64,000 nt of DNA, from positions 1-64,000 of the forward strand of contig JBBRTB010000019.1 of the NCBI GenBank assembly GCA_038244815.1, given 5' to 3'. Each line of letters starts with the position of its first letter. The stretch's first letter is position 1. A program made the translations under genes and the position numbers. This DNA comes from DASVHS01 sp038244815 (GTDB taxonomy: Bacteria; Acidobacteriota; Thermoanaerobaculia; Gp7-AA8). The notes below the pieces were generated by a model. It was not told where the DNA came from. It ran no database searches and worked only from the letters and a program-made list of their open reading frames with translations. Of the stretch, positions 34,465-42,988 are shown one piece after another.

Positions 34465-35226
34465 ATGTCGCGCGTGCAGACAGCGCTGAGCACGGCGATC
34501 TCCAACATTGGACGTGAGGCGCTGCGAATCGTTCTGCCGTCCTCGTGCGTGGTCTGCGAAAAGCAGCTTCCCTGGCGCGACCGCACGGCCTCCTGCTGCG
34601 GCGATTGCTGGAGGGGGCTCCCGCGTCTGACGACGGCCCGTTGCCGCTCCTGCGCGCTTCCACTGCCGGTTGAGGAGGGGCATCCGGAGCCGCTCCTTCA
34701 CCTCTGCATCACCTGCAGCGAGAATCCGCTCCCGGTGGAATGGTGCGACGCCTGGGGCGAGTACAAAGGCAGCCTGGAACGGCTGCTCCACGCATTCAAG
34801 TTCGAGCGCCACGATTTTCTCGCCGATGCCCTGGCCTTGCTCGTCAGCGAGACCATGGCCGGGCGCGGCGATTTCGCGTTCGACTGCATCGTTCCCGTTC
34901 CCATGCACCGGAGCAAACAGCGGCGCCGCGGGTACAACCAGGCCGAGTTGCTGGCACAGGCCGTGAGCCGGCGCAACGGCGTCGCCTGCGACGCGCGCCT
35001 GCTGGTGAAGCGCCGCGAGAACGAAACGCAGTCGCGGCTGGCGCGCGCCGCGCGCGCGGAGAACGTTCGCCGGTCCTTCGAAGCCTCACCGGCCGCGGCC
35101 GGCAAATCCATTCTCGTCGTCGACGATATCTGCACCACCGGCGAGACCTTCCGCGCCTGTGCTCGGGCCTTGCTCGATGCCGGCGCGGAGCGCGTCTGCG
35201 CAATCTCTGTGGCCAAGGCGGTCTGA
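34465..35226 (+). CDS. comF: ComF-family phosphoribosyltransferase
   Basis: 253 residues. Cysteine-rich N-terminus, CVVCEKQLPW...CCGDCWRGL...CRSC...CITC, that forms the zinc ribbon of ComFC/GntX proteins, then a phosphoribosyltransferase domain with FKFERHDFLADALA and the PRPP motif ILVVDDICTTGETFRA. In naturally competent bacteria ComFC takes part in DNA uptake, but homologues occur in non-competent species. No other competence gene is nearby. Start chosen at the ATG 34465; the longer open frame crosses the opposing gene. Confidence 0.87.
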   Translation: MSRVQTALSTAISNIGREALRIVLPSSCVVCEKQLPWRDRTASCCGDCWRGLPRLTTARCRSCALPLPVEEGHPEPLLHLCITCSENPLPVEWCDAWGEYKGSLERLLHAFKFERHDFLADALALLVSETMAGRGDFAFDCIVPVPMHRSKQRRRGYNQAELLAQAVSRRNGVACDARLLVKRRENETQSRLARAARAENVRRSFEASPAAAGKSILVVDDICTTGETFRACARALLDAGAERVCAISVAKAV

Positions 35227-35229
35227 TCG

Positions 35230-36156
35230 TTGGATCTCTTCCGAGCATTCTTCATCGCACTCTCAGAAAGCAAGACTCTCCGCGGTGTGGCCGAGAAGTC
35301 CCGCGTCGGAAGACGGGTGTCCACCCGCTTCGTGGCCGGAATGAGCGTCGCCGACGCCCTCGCCGCCACCCAGGAGACCAATGGCCACGGCATGTCGGTG
35401 AGCGTCGACAATCTCGGCGAGAACGTCACCAACGCCGATGAGGCGAGGGAAAGCGCCGGGCTCTATCACCAGATGCTCGACGCCATCGACGCGCGCAAGC
35501 TCGACGCGAACGTGAGCATGAAGCTGACGCACATGGGCCTGGACGTCGACGAGACTCTGGCACGCTCGATCGCGAACGATCTCGTGTCGCACGCCGCGCG
35601 GCTGGGAAGCTTCGTGCGCGTCGACATGGAAGGGTCGCCCTACACACAGAAGACGCTCGACGTCGTTCGCGAACTGCACCGCCAGCCCGGCAACGCCGGC
35701 CATGTCGGCGCGGTCCTGCAGTCGTACATGCGCCGGACCGAAAACGATGCCAGGGAGCTGTGCGCCGAGCGGATTCGCATCCGGCTGTGCAAGGGGGCGT
35801 ACAAAGAGCCGGCCGGCATCGCCTTTCAGGCCAAGGAGGAGGTCGACGCGAGTTTCGTCCGGGTCACGAAGATCCTGCTCAAAAGCGGGACGTATCACGG
35901 CATCGCCACGCACGATCCCAGGATGATCGATGCCACGATTGCATTCGCCCGTGCCGAAAACATCGCCGCCGAACAGTTCGAATTTCAGATGCTCTACGGT
36001 GTCCGGCGCGATCTGCAGCAACAACTCGTCCGCGAAGGCTGGCGCGTGCGTGTCTACATTCCGTTCGGCTCCGAGTGGTATCCGTATCTCATGCGCCGCC
36101 TCGCCGAGCGTCCGGCCAACGCCATCTTCATCTTCAAGAATCTGTTCAAGGGGTGA
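35230..36156 (+). CDS. proline dehydrogenase (monofunctional, PutA-N/FadM type)
   Basis: 308 residues. FAD-dependent barrel with SMKLTHMGLDVD, IRIRLCKGAYKEP, ATHDPRM, EFQMLYGVR and the proline-contacting RVYIPFGSEWYPYLMRRLAERPAN. Oxidises proline to pyrroline-5-carboxylate at the membrane. No P5C dehydrogenase in the window, so the second step is elsewhere. The TTG start follows comF by 3 bases; no earlier ATG is in frame before the conserved region. The operon link to comF is by position only. Confidence 0.9.
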   Translation: MDLFRAFFIALSESKTLRGVAEKSRVGRRVSTRFVAGMSVADALAATQETNGHGMSVSVDNLGENVTNADEARESAGLYHQMLDAIDARKLDANVSMKLTHMGLDVDETLARSIANDLVSHAARLGSFVRVDMEGSPYTQKTLDVVRELHRQPGNAGHVGAVLQSYMRRTENDARELCAERIRIRLCKGAYKEPAGIAFQAKEEVDASFVRVTKILLKSGTYHGIATHDPRMIDATIAFARAENIAAEQFEFQMLYGVRRDLQQQLVREGWRVRVYIPFGSEWYPYLMRRLAERPANAIFIFKNLFKG

Positions 36157-36159
36157 TCC

Positions 36160-36585
36160 ATGAGACAACTGGCTGTCCTCATCGCTCTCTTCAGCGTGGC
36201 CGCAAGCACTCCCGCGCGGCGCGCCGACGAGGTGCGCACTACCGAGATCGCATTCGCCAAAGCATTCGCCGACCGCGACGCCGCGCAGTTCTTCAGCTTC
36301 GTCGCCGATGACGCTCACTTTCTCGGCGGCAAGCGCACCATGAACAATCGCAAGGAAGTGGAAGAGGTGTGGAGCAACTACTTCAAGGACGCCCAGGCCC
36401 CGTTCCGCTGGGAGCCCGCTCGCGTCGTGGTGAACGCCAAAGGAGATCTCGGGCTCTCTACCGGTCCCGTCTACGACGCGGATGGCAAGCACATCCTCGA
36501 CTACTCGTCGATCTGGCAGCGCCAGCGCAACGGCACGTGGAAGATCGTGTTCGACGGCCCCGGCGCTCCGGTGTGCGGGGAGTAA
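36160..36585 (+). CDS. secreted SnoaL-like/DUF4440 protein
   Basis: 141 residues, with a signal peptide (RQLAVLIALFSVAASTPA). The mature part is a cone-shaped alpha+beta fold of the DUF4440 type: FAKAFADRDAAQFFSFVADDAHFLGG, then WSNYFKDAQAPFRWEP and the strand YSSIWQRQRNGTWKIVFD. Members have no fixed catalytic set; many bind small hydrophobic ligands. SD AGGGGTG before the ATG. It follows proline dehydrogenase by 3 bases. Confidence 0.85.
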   Translation: MRQLAVLIALFSVAASTPARRADEVRTTEIAFAKAFADRDAAQFFSFVADDAHFLGGKRTMNNRKEVEEVWSNYFKDAQAPFRWEPARVVVNAKGDLGLSTGPVYDADGKHILDYSSIWQRQRNGTWKIVFDGPGAPVCGE

Positions 36586-36603
36586 GCTCGGGCGTCCCGG
36601 TTC

Positions 36604-37506
36604 CTAGCGCCTGTTGCTCACGTCCCACTTCGGCCGGTCCCGCCATCGGTCGTGCATCCATACCCACTGCTCGGGAACGCGGCGGATCTGCTTCTCAATC
36701 TCCGCGGTCATGCGCGCGGTGAGCGCGATCGGGTCGTCGTCGCGTCTGGTCTCGATCGGTTCGAGGCAGCGGACGAGTTGCGTGCCGTCCGCGCGGCGCT
36801 CGATGAACAAGGCAAAGGCCACCGCGCCGGTGCGGATGGCCAGTGTAGCCGGGCCGATGGGTGTGAGGGCGGGGCGCCCGAAGAACGGAACCTTTGCGCT
36901 CTCCGCGCGGATGCTCTGGTCGATGAGAAAGGCCACGAAGCCCGGCCTCCGCATGGCCCGGACCAGCTCTCGTCCCGCCGCGGTCGTGCCGCGATCGATG
37001 GTCTCGATGCCGGCATGCCTGCGGATGCTGGTGATGAAGTCGCCGAGACCGGCCTCGCTGCGCTCGCGCTGCAGCACGGTGACAGGGACGCCGAGCTTCG
37101 CCACCGAGTAGGCGAGCCACTCCCAGTTCCCGCAATGGCCGGTGAACGCGACGACGGAGCGGCCGCCGCGGGCCATTTCCAGAACGCGATCGAATCCCTC
37201 GAACATGGTCGTGCCCACGTCGAGATTGGGCAGCCAGACGATCTCGAACAGCGAGGCGCCGAGGTGGCGGAACATGGCCCGGCAGACGCGGCGTCGCTGC
37301 GCGCCGGCCCATTCCGGGAAGGCGATCTTCATGTTCTCCATCGATTTGCGGCGGTCCCGGCGCGCCACGAACCAGGCCAGCGATCCAAGTGCGCGTCCAA
37401 GGGCACGGCCGGTTCGGAGAGGCATGCGGCGGCCCATGGCGCTGATCCCCCGGAGGGCCCCAAGGAGCAGCCGCTCCCTAAAGGCTCTGAGTCTCGGGCC
37501 GGCCAC
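36604..37506 (-). CDS. lipid A-type lauroyl/myristoyl acyltransferase (LpxL/HtrB family)
   Basis: 300 residues. N-terminal membrane anchor region and the acyltransferase motif FTGHCGNWEW, the His and acidic residue (H-x4-E) typical of LpxL/LpxM enzymes, followed by the FLIDQSIRAE segment. It would add a secondary acyl chain to lipid A or to a related glycolipid. Starts with a GTG at 37506 and overlaps kdsC's end by 29 bases. The pair fits KDO-lipid A assembly. Confidence 0.88.
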   Translation of the reverse strand: MAGPRLRAFRERLLLGALRGISAMGRRMPLRTGRALGRALGSLAWFVARRDRRKSMENMKIAFPEWAGAQRRRVCRAMFRHLGASLFEIVWLPNLDVGTTMFEGFDRVLEMARGGRSVVAFTGHCGNWEWLAYSVAKLGVPVTVLQRERSEAGLGDFITSIRRHAGIETIDRGTTAAGRELVRAMRRPGFVAFLIDQSIRAESAKVPFFGRPALTPIGPATLAIRTGAVAFALFIERRADGTQLVRCLEPIETRRDDDPIALTARMTAEIEKQIRRVPEQWVWMHDRWRDRPKWDVSNRR

Positions 37507-38014
37507 TGACGAATTCCTTGACGAGCGCGTCCCAGTCGCCGCGCTCGCGCAGCAGGCGCTCGACGAGCTCGCGAAACGCTCCCTGTCCGCCGCGTGCTTT
37601 CAGCTTCCACGTTGCTGCGGCCAGAATCTCCTCCGCCGCGTCCGACGGCGCGGCGGAGATCGCGGCGCGCGTCATCGGTGCCAGATCGGGGAGATCGTCG
37701 CCGGCGTACAGAATCTGATCGAATGTGACATCGAGTCTTTTGGCGAGGCGCTGGGTTTCTTCGAGCTTGTTCGCAGCGCCCTGGTGCAGCTCGACGATGC
37801 CGAGCTCGCGCGCCCGTCGCTCCAGCGCCGGCGACTGGCGGCTCGTCACCAGCGCCACGGTGATGCCGGCCTTCTGCGCGAGCTTCACGCCGAGGCCGTC
37901 GCGGACGTTGAACTCCTTCACCTCGCGCTGCTCACCGTGATAGATGATCTTGCCGTCGGTCCAGACGCCGTCGACGTCGGAGACGATGAGGCGGATGTCG
38001 GAGACTTTCGTCAT
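37478..38014 (-). CDS. kdsC: 3-deoxy-D-manno-octulosonate 8-phosphate phosphatase
   Basis: 178 residues, HAD family. Motif I LIVSDVDGVWTDG (normally DGVLTDG), motif II TSRQSPALERRA, motif III Lys in GAANKLE and motif IV AGDDLPDLAPM. It makes KDO for the inner core of LPS. A normal-length KdsC is about 170-180 residues. Sits between purH (2 bases upstream) and the acyltransferase, a compact minus-strand operon. Confidence 0.93.
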   Translation of the reverse strand: MTKVSDIRLIVSDVDGVWTDGKIIYHGEQREVKEFNVRDGLGVKLAQKAGITVALVTSRQSPALERRARELGIVELHQGAANKLEETQRLAKRLDVTFDQILYAGDDLPDLAPMTRAAISAAPSDAAEEILAAATWKLKARGGQGAFRELVERLLRERGDWDALVKEFVSGRPETQSL

Positions 38015-38015
38015 C

Positions 38016-39518
38016 TCAGTGCCGGAAGTGCCGCTCGCCCGTGAAGACCATGGTCATGCCGTGCTCGTCCGCCGCTGCGATCACTTCGTCGTCGCGCACG
38101 GAGCCGCCGGGCTGAATCACCGCGCGCACTCCGGCGGCGGCGAGGATGTCCAGGCCGTCGCGAAACGGAAAAAACGCATCCGAGGCGGCGAACGATCCGC
38201 TGGTCGGCAAAATCGCACGCATGATGGCCACCTTTGCGGCATCGACGCGGCTCATCTGGCCCGCGCCGATTCCGACCGACTGCGAGCGGCTGGTGAGCAC
38301 GATGGCGTTCGACTTCACGTGCGCACAGACGATCCATGCGAACTCCAGCCCGTCCATCTCCTCGTCCGACGGCTGGCGCTTCGTCGCCACTCTCCATGAC
38401 TCACGCCCGGAGATCCGGTCGGCCGACTGCGCCAGGATTCCACCGGCGGCGCTTCTGTATTCGGTTTCCGCGATCGGCCCGCGCGTCGTGACGAGGCGCA
38501 GGTTCTTCTTATTCTGCAGGATCTCCAGCGCCTCGGCGGAGAACGATGGTGCCACGATGACCTCGAGGAACATCGACTCGACGGCCCGCCCGCACTGGCC
38601 GTCGAACTCGCGATTCGCGCCGATGATGCCGCCGAACGCCGATACCGGATCGGACTCCAGCGCCGCGCGCAACGCCTCGCTGGCGGACTGGCGGACTGCC
38701 ACGCCGCAGGGATTGGTGTGCTTGATGACGGCGATGGCCGGTTGCGTGAAGGCATGTGCCAGCTTGATTGCGGCATCGAGATCGAGCAGGTTGTTGTACG
38801 ACAGCTCTTTTCCATGAAGCTGCTGGAAGGGAACGCCGGACGGCCCGGCAGTGGAGCGGACGTAGAACGCGGCGGTCTGCTGCGGGTTCTCGCCGTAGCG
38901 AAGGTCCTGAAACCGGGTCAGACGCAGATGGACCTCATCCTTGTTTCCGAGGAACGCCGCGATCTGTTCGTCGTACTTCGATGTCTTCTCGAAGACGGCC
39001 ACCGCGCAACGCAGCCGCAGCTCGTCCGAGATCTCGCCCCGCTCGAACTCGCGCAGGAACTCCGGGTAGAGCGAGGGGTCGCACAGCGGCAGCACATACC
39101 GGTGATTCTTCGCCGCCGCCCTCAGCATCGACGGGCCGCCGACGTCGATCTGCTCGACCGCTTCGGCCAGGGTCACGCCCTTCTTGGCGATCGTCGACTC
39201 GAACGGATAGAGGTTGACCGCGACCAGGTCGACCGGCGGGATGGACAACCTGGCCACGTCCGCGATGTGCGACTTGCTGGCGCGGTCGTGCAGGATCGCC
39301 CCGAAGACTTTGGGAGTGAGCGTCTTCACGCGTCCTCCGAGAATCTCCGGGGCCCCGGACCACTGTGCGATGGGCGTCACGGGTACGCCGGCGTCGGACA
39401 GGTGTCTCGCGGTACCGCCGGTGGAGAGGATCTCCACGCCGCCTGAGACCAGGGCTTTGGCGAGCTCCACGATGCCCGTCTTGTCGGAGACGGAGAGGAT
39501 GGCCCGCTCAATTCGCAT
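38016..39518 (-). CDS. purH: bifunctional AICAR transformylase / IMP cyclohydrolase
   Basis: 500 residues, final two steps of purine synthesis. The cyclohydrolase half has ILSVSDKTGIVELA and STGGTARHLSDAGV; the transformylase half has RYGENPQQTAAFY (usually ...PHQ), the catalytic VIKHTNPCGVA and the conserved AFGGIIGANR. Ends RHFRH as expected. Its start overlaps the previous minus-strand gene's stop by 11 bases. Operon with kdsC and the acyltransferase. Confidence 0.97.
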   Translation of the reverse strand: MRIERAILSVSDKTGIVELAKALVSGGVEILSTGGTARHLSDAGVPVTPIAQWSGAPEILGGRVKTLTPKVFGAILHDRASKSHIADVARLSIPPVDLVAVNLYPFESTIAKKGVTLAEAVEQIDVGGPSMLRAAAKNHRYVLPLCDPSLYPEFLREFERGEISDELRLRCAVAVFEKTSKYDEQIAAFLGNKDEVHLRLTRFQDLRYGENPQQTAAFYVRSTAGPSGVPFQQLHGKELSYNNLLDLDAAIKLAHAFTQPAIAVIKHTNPCGVAVRQSASEALRAALESDPVSAFGGIIGANREFDGQCGRAVESMFLEVIVAPSFSAEALEILQNKKNLRLVTTRGPIAETEYRSAAGGILAQSADRISGRESWRVATKRQPSDEEMDGLEFAWIVCAHVKSNAIVLTSRSQSVGIGAGQMSRVDAAKVAIMRAILPTSGSFAASDAFFPFRDGLDILAAAGVRAVIQPGGSVRDDEVIAAADEHGMTMVFTGERHFRH

Positions 39519-40251
39519 TGTTCAGGAAGAGGTTGCCGCCCTTGAGCAGGGGAATTGCGCGCACGTCGCCGCCGGCGCGGCTCCAGATGTAGAAGTCGAT
39601 GTTGACGATGTCGGTGACCGCGCGCGAATAGCAGACCGAGGCGACGCCGAAGGCCGTGGATCGATCGTCGAACTCCACCGACTGGTGCTTCTCGTCGAAC
39701 CGGAAGTACTCCTCGTCGATGAGTGGGTACAGCCTGGCGGTGCGGTCGAACGTCCGGTCGAGATATGTCATCAACTGAAAATGGGAGTCGAGCCCGTAGA
39801 ACACGGTCGGAAACTTCATCATGCGTGACTCGAAGTAGCGCTCGTAGTCGTCGTGAGAGGCCGCCAGCCGCGGGTCATCGTTGGCGACGTGAAACGGATT
39901 GTTGGCGTCGGCGACGTAGTGGGCGATGGCACCGAGGTGCAGGACGACCTGGCTCATCGGTTTACCGGCGCGGAGCATGCCGATGACGTTGCCGGTCTCG
40001 CGCTCGATCCGCTCGCGCAGGCGGCCGTTTCGCGAAAGGACGAAGTAACGGTGAACGTCCGACCCCTCGTCCGAGGCCGCCCGGGCCAGCCCCTCCTGAT
40101 ATTCGGCGTTGTACTTCTCGATGATCACGCGCAGGTCGTTGGGCGCGAGTTGCGCCGCCTTCGAGGCGATCCGCTGATCCGAGGCGGCGGTCCAGGCGTG
40201 GGCCGTGCCCGACACGCTCAGAAACAACAACGTCGCGATGACCCTCTGCAT
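39508..40251 (-). CDS. exported zinc-dependent phospholipase C-like protein
   Basis: 247 residues. The signal peptide ends TAHA and the mature protein begins with Trp, which in Bacillus phospholipase C and S1/P1-type enzymes is itself a zinc ligand. Further ligands fit LHLGAIAHYVADANNPFH, SHDDYERYFE and the later His. Substrate could be phospholipid or nucleic acid; the family cannot be resolved here. It overlaps purH's start by 11 bases, so it heads that operon. Its promoter box is at 40259-40264. Confidence 0.85.
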   Translation of the reverse strand: MQRVIATLLFLSVSGTAHAWTAASDQRIASKAAQLAPNDLRVIIEKYNAEYQEGLARAASDEGSDVHRYFVLSRNGRLRERIERETGNVIGMLRAGKPMSQVVLHLGAIAHYVADANNPFHVANDDPRLAASHDDYERYFESRMMKFPTVFYGLDSHFQLMTYLDRTFDRTARLYPLIDEEYFRFDEKHQSVEFDDRSTAFGVASVCYSRAVTDIVNIDFYIWSRAGGDVRAIPLLKGGNLFLNNAN

Positions 40252-40258
40252 GGAAGGG

Positions 40259-40264
40259 ATGGTA
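40259..40264 (-). promoter_or_regulatory. leaderless -10 box (TACCAT) of the phospholipase-purH-kdsC operon
   Basis: TACCAT ends 7 nt before the ATG at 40251, with no SD. Confidence 0.5.
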
Positions 40265-40290
40265 ACAGGTTAAGGGTTACCGGTTCGCGC

Positions 40291-40908
40291 ATGAACTTTT
40301 CGAAGCACCTCGAGCTCCTCGCGGCCTGCCGCGTCTGCCCGAACGTCCTCGGACTCCCGGTGACAGGGGCCGTTGCGAACGCCAGGGTGATGCTGGTCGG
40401 TCAGGCGCCGGGTCCGCATGAAGTCGAGGACCGGCGCCCATTCGCCTACACCGCCGGGCGCCGCCTCTTCTCCTGGTTCTCCGATCACCTTGGGCTGACC
40501 GAGGCGGAGTTTCGCGAGCGCGTCCATATCTGCGCGGTGATCCGCTGCTTCCCCGGCAAGGACGCCAAGAGTGGCGGCGATCGCGTGCCCGACGCCACCG
40601 AGATCGCGAACTGCGGCGCTCACCTCGACCGCGAGATCGCGCTGCTGAAGCCGAAGCTCATCATCGCGGTCGGCACGCTGGCGTCATCGCAACTGGTCGG
40701 AATCGCCCAACTGAAAGATGCGGCCGGCCGGCTGCATCGCGCGTCCCGCAACGGTCGCAACTTCGACGTCGTAGTCCTTCCGCATCCGTCGGGCAGGTCG
40801 ACGTGGCTCAACAAGCGCGAGAACGCGAAGCTGCTGGAGGAGTCGCTGCGGCTCATCCGGGAGCACACAGCGATGCCCGCTCGTCATTCCGAACGCCGCA
40901 GAGCGTGA
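40291..40908 (+). CDS. uracil-DNA glycosylase superfamily protein
   Basis: 205 residues. The first pair of iron-sulfur cysteines is CRVCP (residues 13-16); others are VIRCFPG and IANCGAH, spaced as in family 4/5 uracil glycosylases. Motif A is VGQAPGPHEVEDRRPFAYTAG and motif B HPSGRST. It removes uracil from DNA; exact family is uncertain. The last residues ARHSERRRA are encoded by the dispersed repeat (40882 onward), so the native C-terminus probably ended earlier. Start is the ATG 40291; a longer frame overlaps the opposing gene. Confidence 0.85.
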   Translation: MNFSKHLELLAACRVCPNVLGLPVTGAVANARVMLVGQAPGPHEVEDRRPFAYTAGRRLFSWFSDHLGLTEAEFRERVHICAVIRCFPGKDAKSGGDRVPDATEIANCGAHLDREIALLKPKLIIAVGTLASSQLVGIAQLKDAAGRLHRASRNGRNFDVVVLPHPSGRSTWLNKRENAKLLEESLRLIREHTAMPARHSERRRA

Positions 40909-40978
40909 GGAATCTGGGTGGCGGAGGCGAAGGACGAAGCGCCGCGGCCCGGATTCCTCGCTGTCTTCGCGGCTCGGA
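40882..40978. repeat. full-length copy of the GTCATTCCGAGC element
   Basis: GTCATTCCGAACGCCGCAGA..GAGGAATCTGGG and CCCGGATTCCTCG..GCGGCTCGGA: 96-97 bp with the same internal inverted halves. It overlaps the last codons of the uracil glycosylase gene and abuts the pepQ stop. Confidence 0.9.
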
Positions 40979-40982
40979 CTGG

Positions 40983-42323
40983 CTAAACCTTCCGGAACGC
41001 CTCCCGCGTCAGGTTCTCGTGGCCGTTCTCCGTCACGACGACGTCGTCCTCGATGCGGATCCCTCCGAACTTCCGGAAGCTGTCGACTCTCGGCCAGTTG
41101 ATGTACTTCGCGTTGTCGCTGTTCTTCAACTCCGCCAGCAGCGGCTCGATGAAATAGAGCCCCGGCTCGATCGTGAAGACGTGCGACGGTTCGACGACGC
41201 GCGTCAGGCGCAGATAGGGGTGCCCTTCCGGTTTCGGGATGCACGCTCCCAGCGCGTCCTTCTGAAATCCGCCGACGTCGTGCACCTGTAACCCCAGGAA
41301 GTGGCCGAGGCCGTGGGGGAAGAACGTGCTGCTGATGCGTTTCTCGACGATGCCATCGGCGTCGAGATCCTTTACGAACCGGAAGTCCTCCAGGATCTTC
41401 GCGATTTTGCGATGAGCGAGCTGATGCAGGTCGGGATAATTGACCTTCGGCTTCACCTCGGCGCAGACCGACTGCTGCATCGCATCCATGGCGTGGATGA
41501 GATCGCGGAACTCGTCCTTCCTCTCCGAATAGGTTCGCGTGATGTCGGACGCGTAACCGTTGAACTGCGCGCCGGCGTCGATGAGGAACGAATAGATCCT
41601 CTCTTTGCCCTGCCGCTCCCGGATGTGCTGGACGTAGTGCAGCACCGAGCCGTGCTCGTTCAGGGCGATGATGTTCGCGTAGGGCAGCTCTTCTTCGGCC
41701 TGCAGGGTTCCGCGCAGAAACTCGAGATGGATCTCGAATTCGGATTCTCCTTCGCGAAAGGCGTGTTCCGCGGCGACGTGGCCGCGCGCGCCGGCGTCGT
41801 TCGCGCCGCGGATGCACTCGATCTCGTACTCGGTTTTCCAGGCCCGGTCGTAGTGCAGGCGGTTGAGCAGGGCCTCGGGGTTCGGCTCGAGTTTTCCCCA
41901 CGATTGGAACGCCTCGTCCCACTCGCCGATGAAAGCGGTACGGCCCGAGGTGGGGATGAACTTCCTGGCCTCTTCCGGGGTGCGCATCATCTCGATGTTG
42001 AACGGAGGAACCCACCATCCCGACGGGGTGTCGGCCGGTTTGTACCAGTAGTCGACAGGCTGGTAGAACACCAGCCGCGGCTTTTCACCGGGCGTGTAGA
42101 CGAGCATGCAATGCGGGTTGTCGACGACCGGTACCCACCACTTGAAATGCGGGTTGACCTTGAACGGGTAAAGGTAGTCATCGAAGATCGCGATGTGCTG
42201 CGCGCCGGCGAAGATGACGGCGTGATCGAATCCGGCCGCTTCCATGGCCTGATCGTGCCGCAGCTTCAGCACCGTGATATGTGCGCGATAGAGCGTGGAC
42301 AGTTTCTCAAGTCTTGGATCCAT
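40983..42323 (-). CDS. pepQ: Xaa-Pro dipeptidase
   Basis: 446 residues, PepQ of the M24 pita-bread family. N-terminal non-catalytic domain with the PepQ-specific HIAIFDDYLYPFKVNPHFKWWVP; C-terminal metallopeptidase domain with the metal ligands in FLIDAGAQFNGYASDITRTY (two Asp), PHGLGHFLGLQVHDVGG (His), TIEPGLYF (Glu) and the final RIEDDVVVTENGHENLT (Glu). Cleaves X-Pro dipeptides. Close in length and pattern to E. coli PepQ. Start is the ATG 42323, seven bases after a TATAAT box; the extended frame upstream is antisense sequence. Confidence 0.95.
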   Translation of the reverse strand: MDPRLEKLSTLYRAHITVLKLRHDQAMEAAGFDHAVIFAGAQHIAIFDDYLYPFKVNPHFKWWVPVVDNPHCMLVYTPGEKPRLVFYQPVDYWYKPADTPSGWWVPPFNIEMMRTPEEARKFIPTSGRTAFIGEWDEAFQSWGKLEPNPEALLNRLHYDRAWKTEYEIECIRGANDAGARGHVAAEHAFREGESEFEIHLEFLRGTLQAEEELPYANIIALNEHGSVLHYVQHIRERQGKERIYSFLIDAGAQFNGYASDITRTYSERKDEFRDLIHAMDAMQQSVCAEVKPKVNYPDLHQLAHRKIAKILEDFRFVKDLDADGIVEKRISSTFFPHGLGHFLGLQVHDVGGFQKDALGACIPKPEGHPYLRLTRVVEPSHVFTIEPGLYFIEPLLAELKNSDNAKYINWPRVDSFRKFGGIRIEDDVVVTENGHENLTREAFRKV

Positions 42324-42330
42324 CGGAGTG

Positions 42331-42336
42331 ATTATA
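42331..42336 (-). promoter_or_regulatory. leaderless -10 box (TATAAT) of pepQ
   Basis: Consensus TATAAT ends 7 nt before the pepQ ATG. The gap to the divergent FMN reductase fragment's ATG is only 22 bases. Confidence 0.6.
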
Positions 42337-42345
42337 GGAGCGCAG

Positions 42346-42579
42346 ATGAGACTGTCGGGAATCAGCGGGAGTCTGCGTGAGAGCTCGTCGAACACGAACG
42401 CGCTGAAAGCTCTGCGCTTCTGGCGTCCGGCGGTGTCACCGTCGATCTCTATGACGGCCTCAGCCGTCTCGCGTATTTCAATCCCGACCTCGATGCCGAT
42501 GGTTCCACGCCGCCGGGCCAGGTGGCCGAACTCCGGCAGCGCCTCCGGGATGCCGCGGGCACGATCATCTCCAGCCCCC
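42346..42579 (+). pseudogene. 5' fragment of an NADPH-dependent FMN reductase gene
   Basis: Begins with SD AGGAG and ATG; codons give MRLSGISGSLRESSSNTN, the start of an NADPH-dependent FMN reductase (flavodoxin fold). One base is missing at about 42420, and the +1 frame then reads SGGVTVDLYDGL, AYFNPDLDADG and LRDAAGTIISSP, continuing the family. The expected 'EYAHGVPG' and everything after (about 100 residues) are absent. Frameshift plus truncation make it a dead fragment. Its 3' end overlaps the anti-sigma gene's tail. Confidence 0.85.
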
Positions 42580-42988
42580 GAGTGCCTGATGCCGCGATCG
42601 GAGGCGTCTCCGCCCCGCGCATCGGCTCCTGGGCGATGGTGGGTCGTGTCGGGCGCAACAGCTCCTGGCCGAGCGGTCGCGTCGCACGCGACAGCCAGGA
42701 CCCGAGGCCGAGGACCAGCGCAAACGCCGCGGCGGCGGACAGGGAGAACATGCCTATTCTTCGTTTCTCGAAGGGTAGGACCTCCGGCGCGACTGAGTCC
42801 GTCCGGGCCCGACTCAATGCGGCGCGCAATTCCACGGCGCGACGCAACCCGCGCTCGCAGCGGTCGCAACCGAACAAGTGCTCTTCGAACGCGTCCGCGG
42901 CCTCTTCGGAAAGAGTGCCGCCCGCATACTGACGCAACACGTCGTCATCGGCGGCATGCGGGCATTCCGATCGTTCACTCACGCTCAC
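42449..42988 (-). CDS. zinc-finger anti-sigma factor, probably with a replaced C-terminus
   Basis: 179 residues. zf-HC2 domain at the N-terminus (CPHAADDDVLRQY and HLFGCDRCERG) followed by a membrane helix (GMFSLSAAAAFALVLGLGSWL, about residues 79-99). From about residue 137 the frame is antisense to the FMN-reductase fragment (GLEMIVPAASRRRCRSS...), so the native C-terminal part is missing. It starts with a GTG overlapping the sigma gene's stop. Typically these bind and silence a partner sigma factor. Confidence 0.75.
   Translation of the reverse strand: MSVSERSECPHAADDDVLRQYAGGTLSEEAADAFEEHLFGCDRCERGLRRAVELRAALSRARTDSVAPEVLPFEKRRIGMFSLSAAAAFALVLGLGSWLSRATRPLGQELLRPTRPTIAQEPMRGAETPPIAASGTRGLEMIVPAASRRRCRSSATWPGGVEPSASRSGLKYARRLRPS

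Noticed and set aside
34465..35226. Competence locus around comF
   Set aside because: No other competence gene is present; ComF homologues occur widely without competence.
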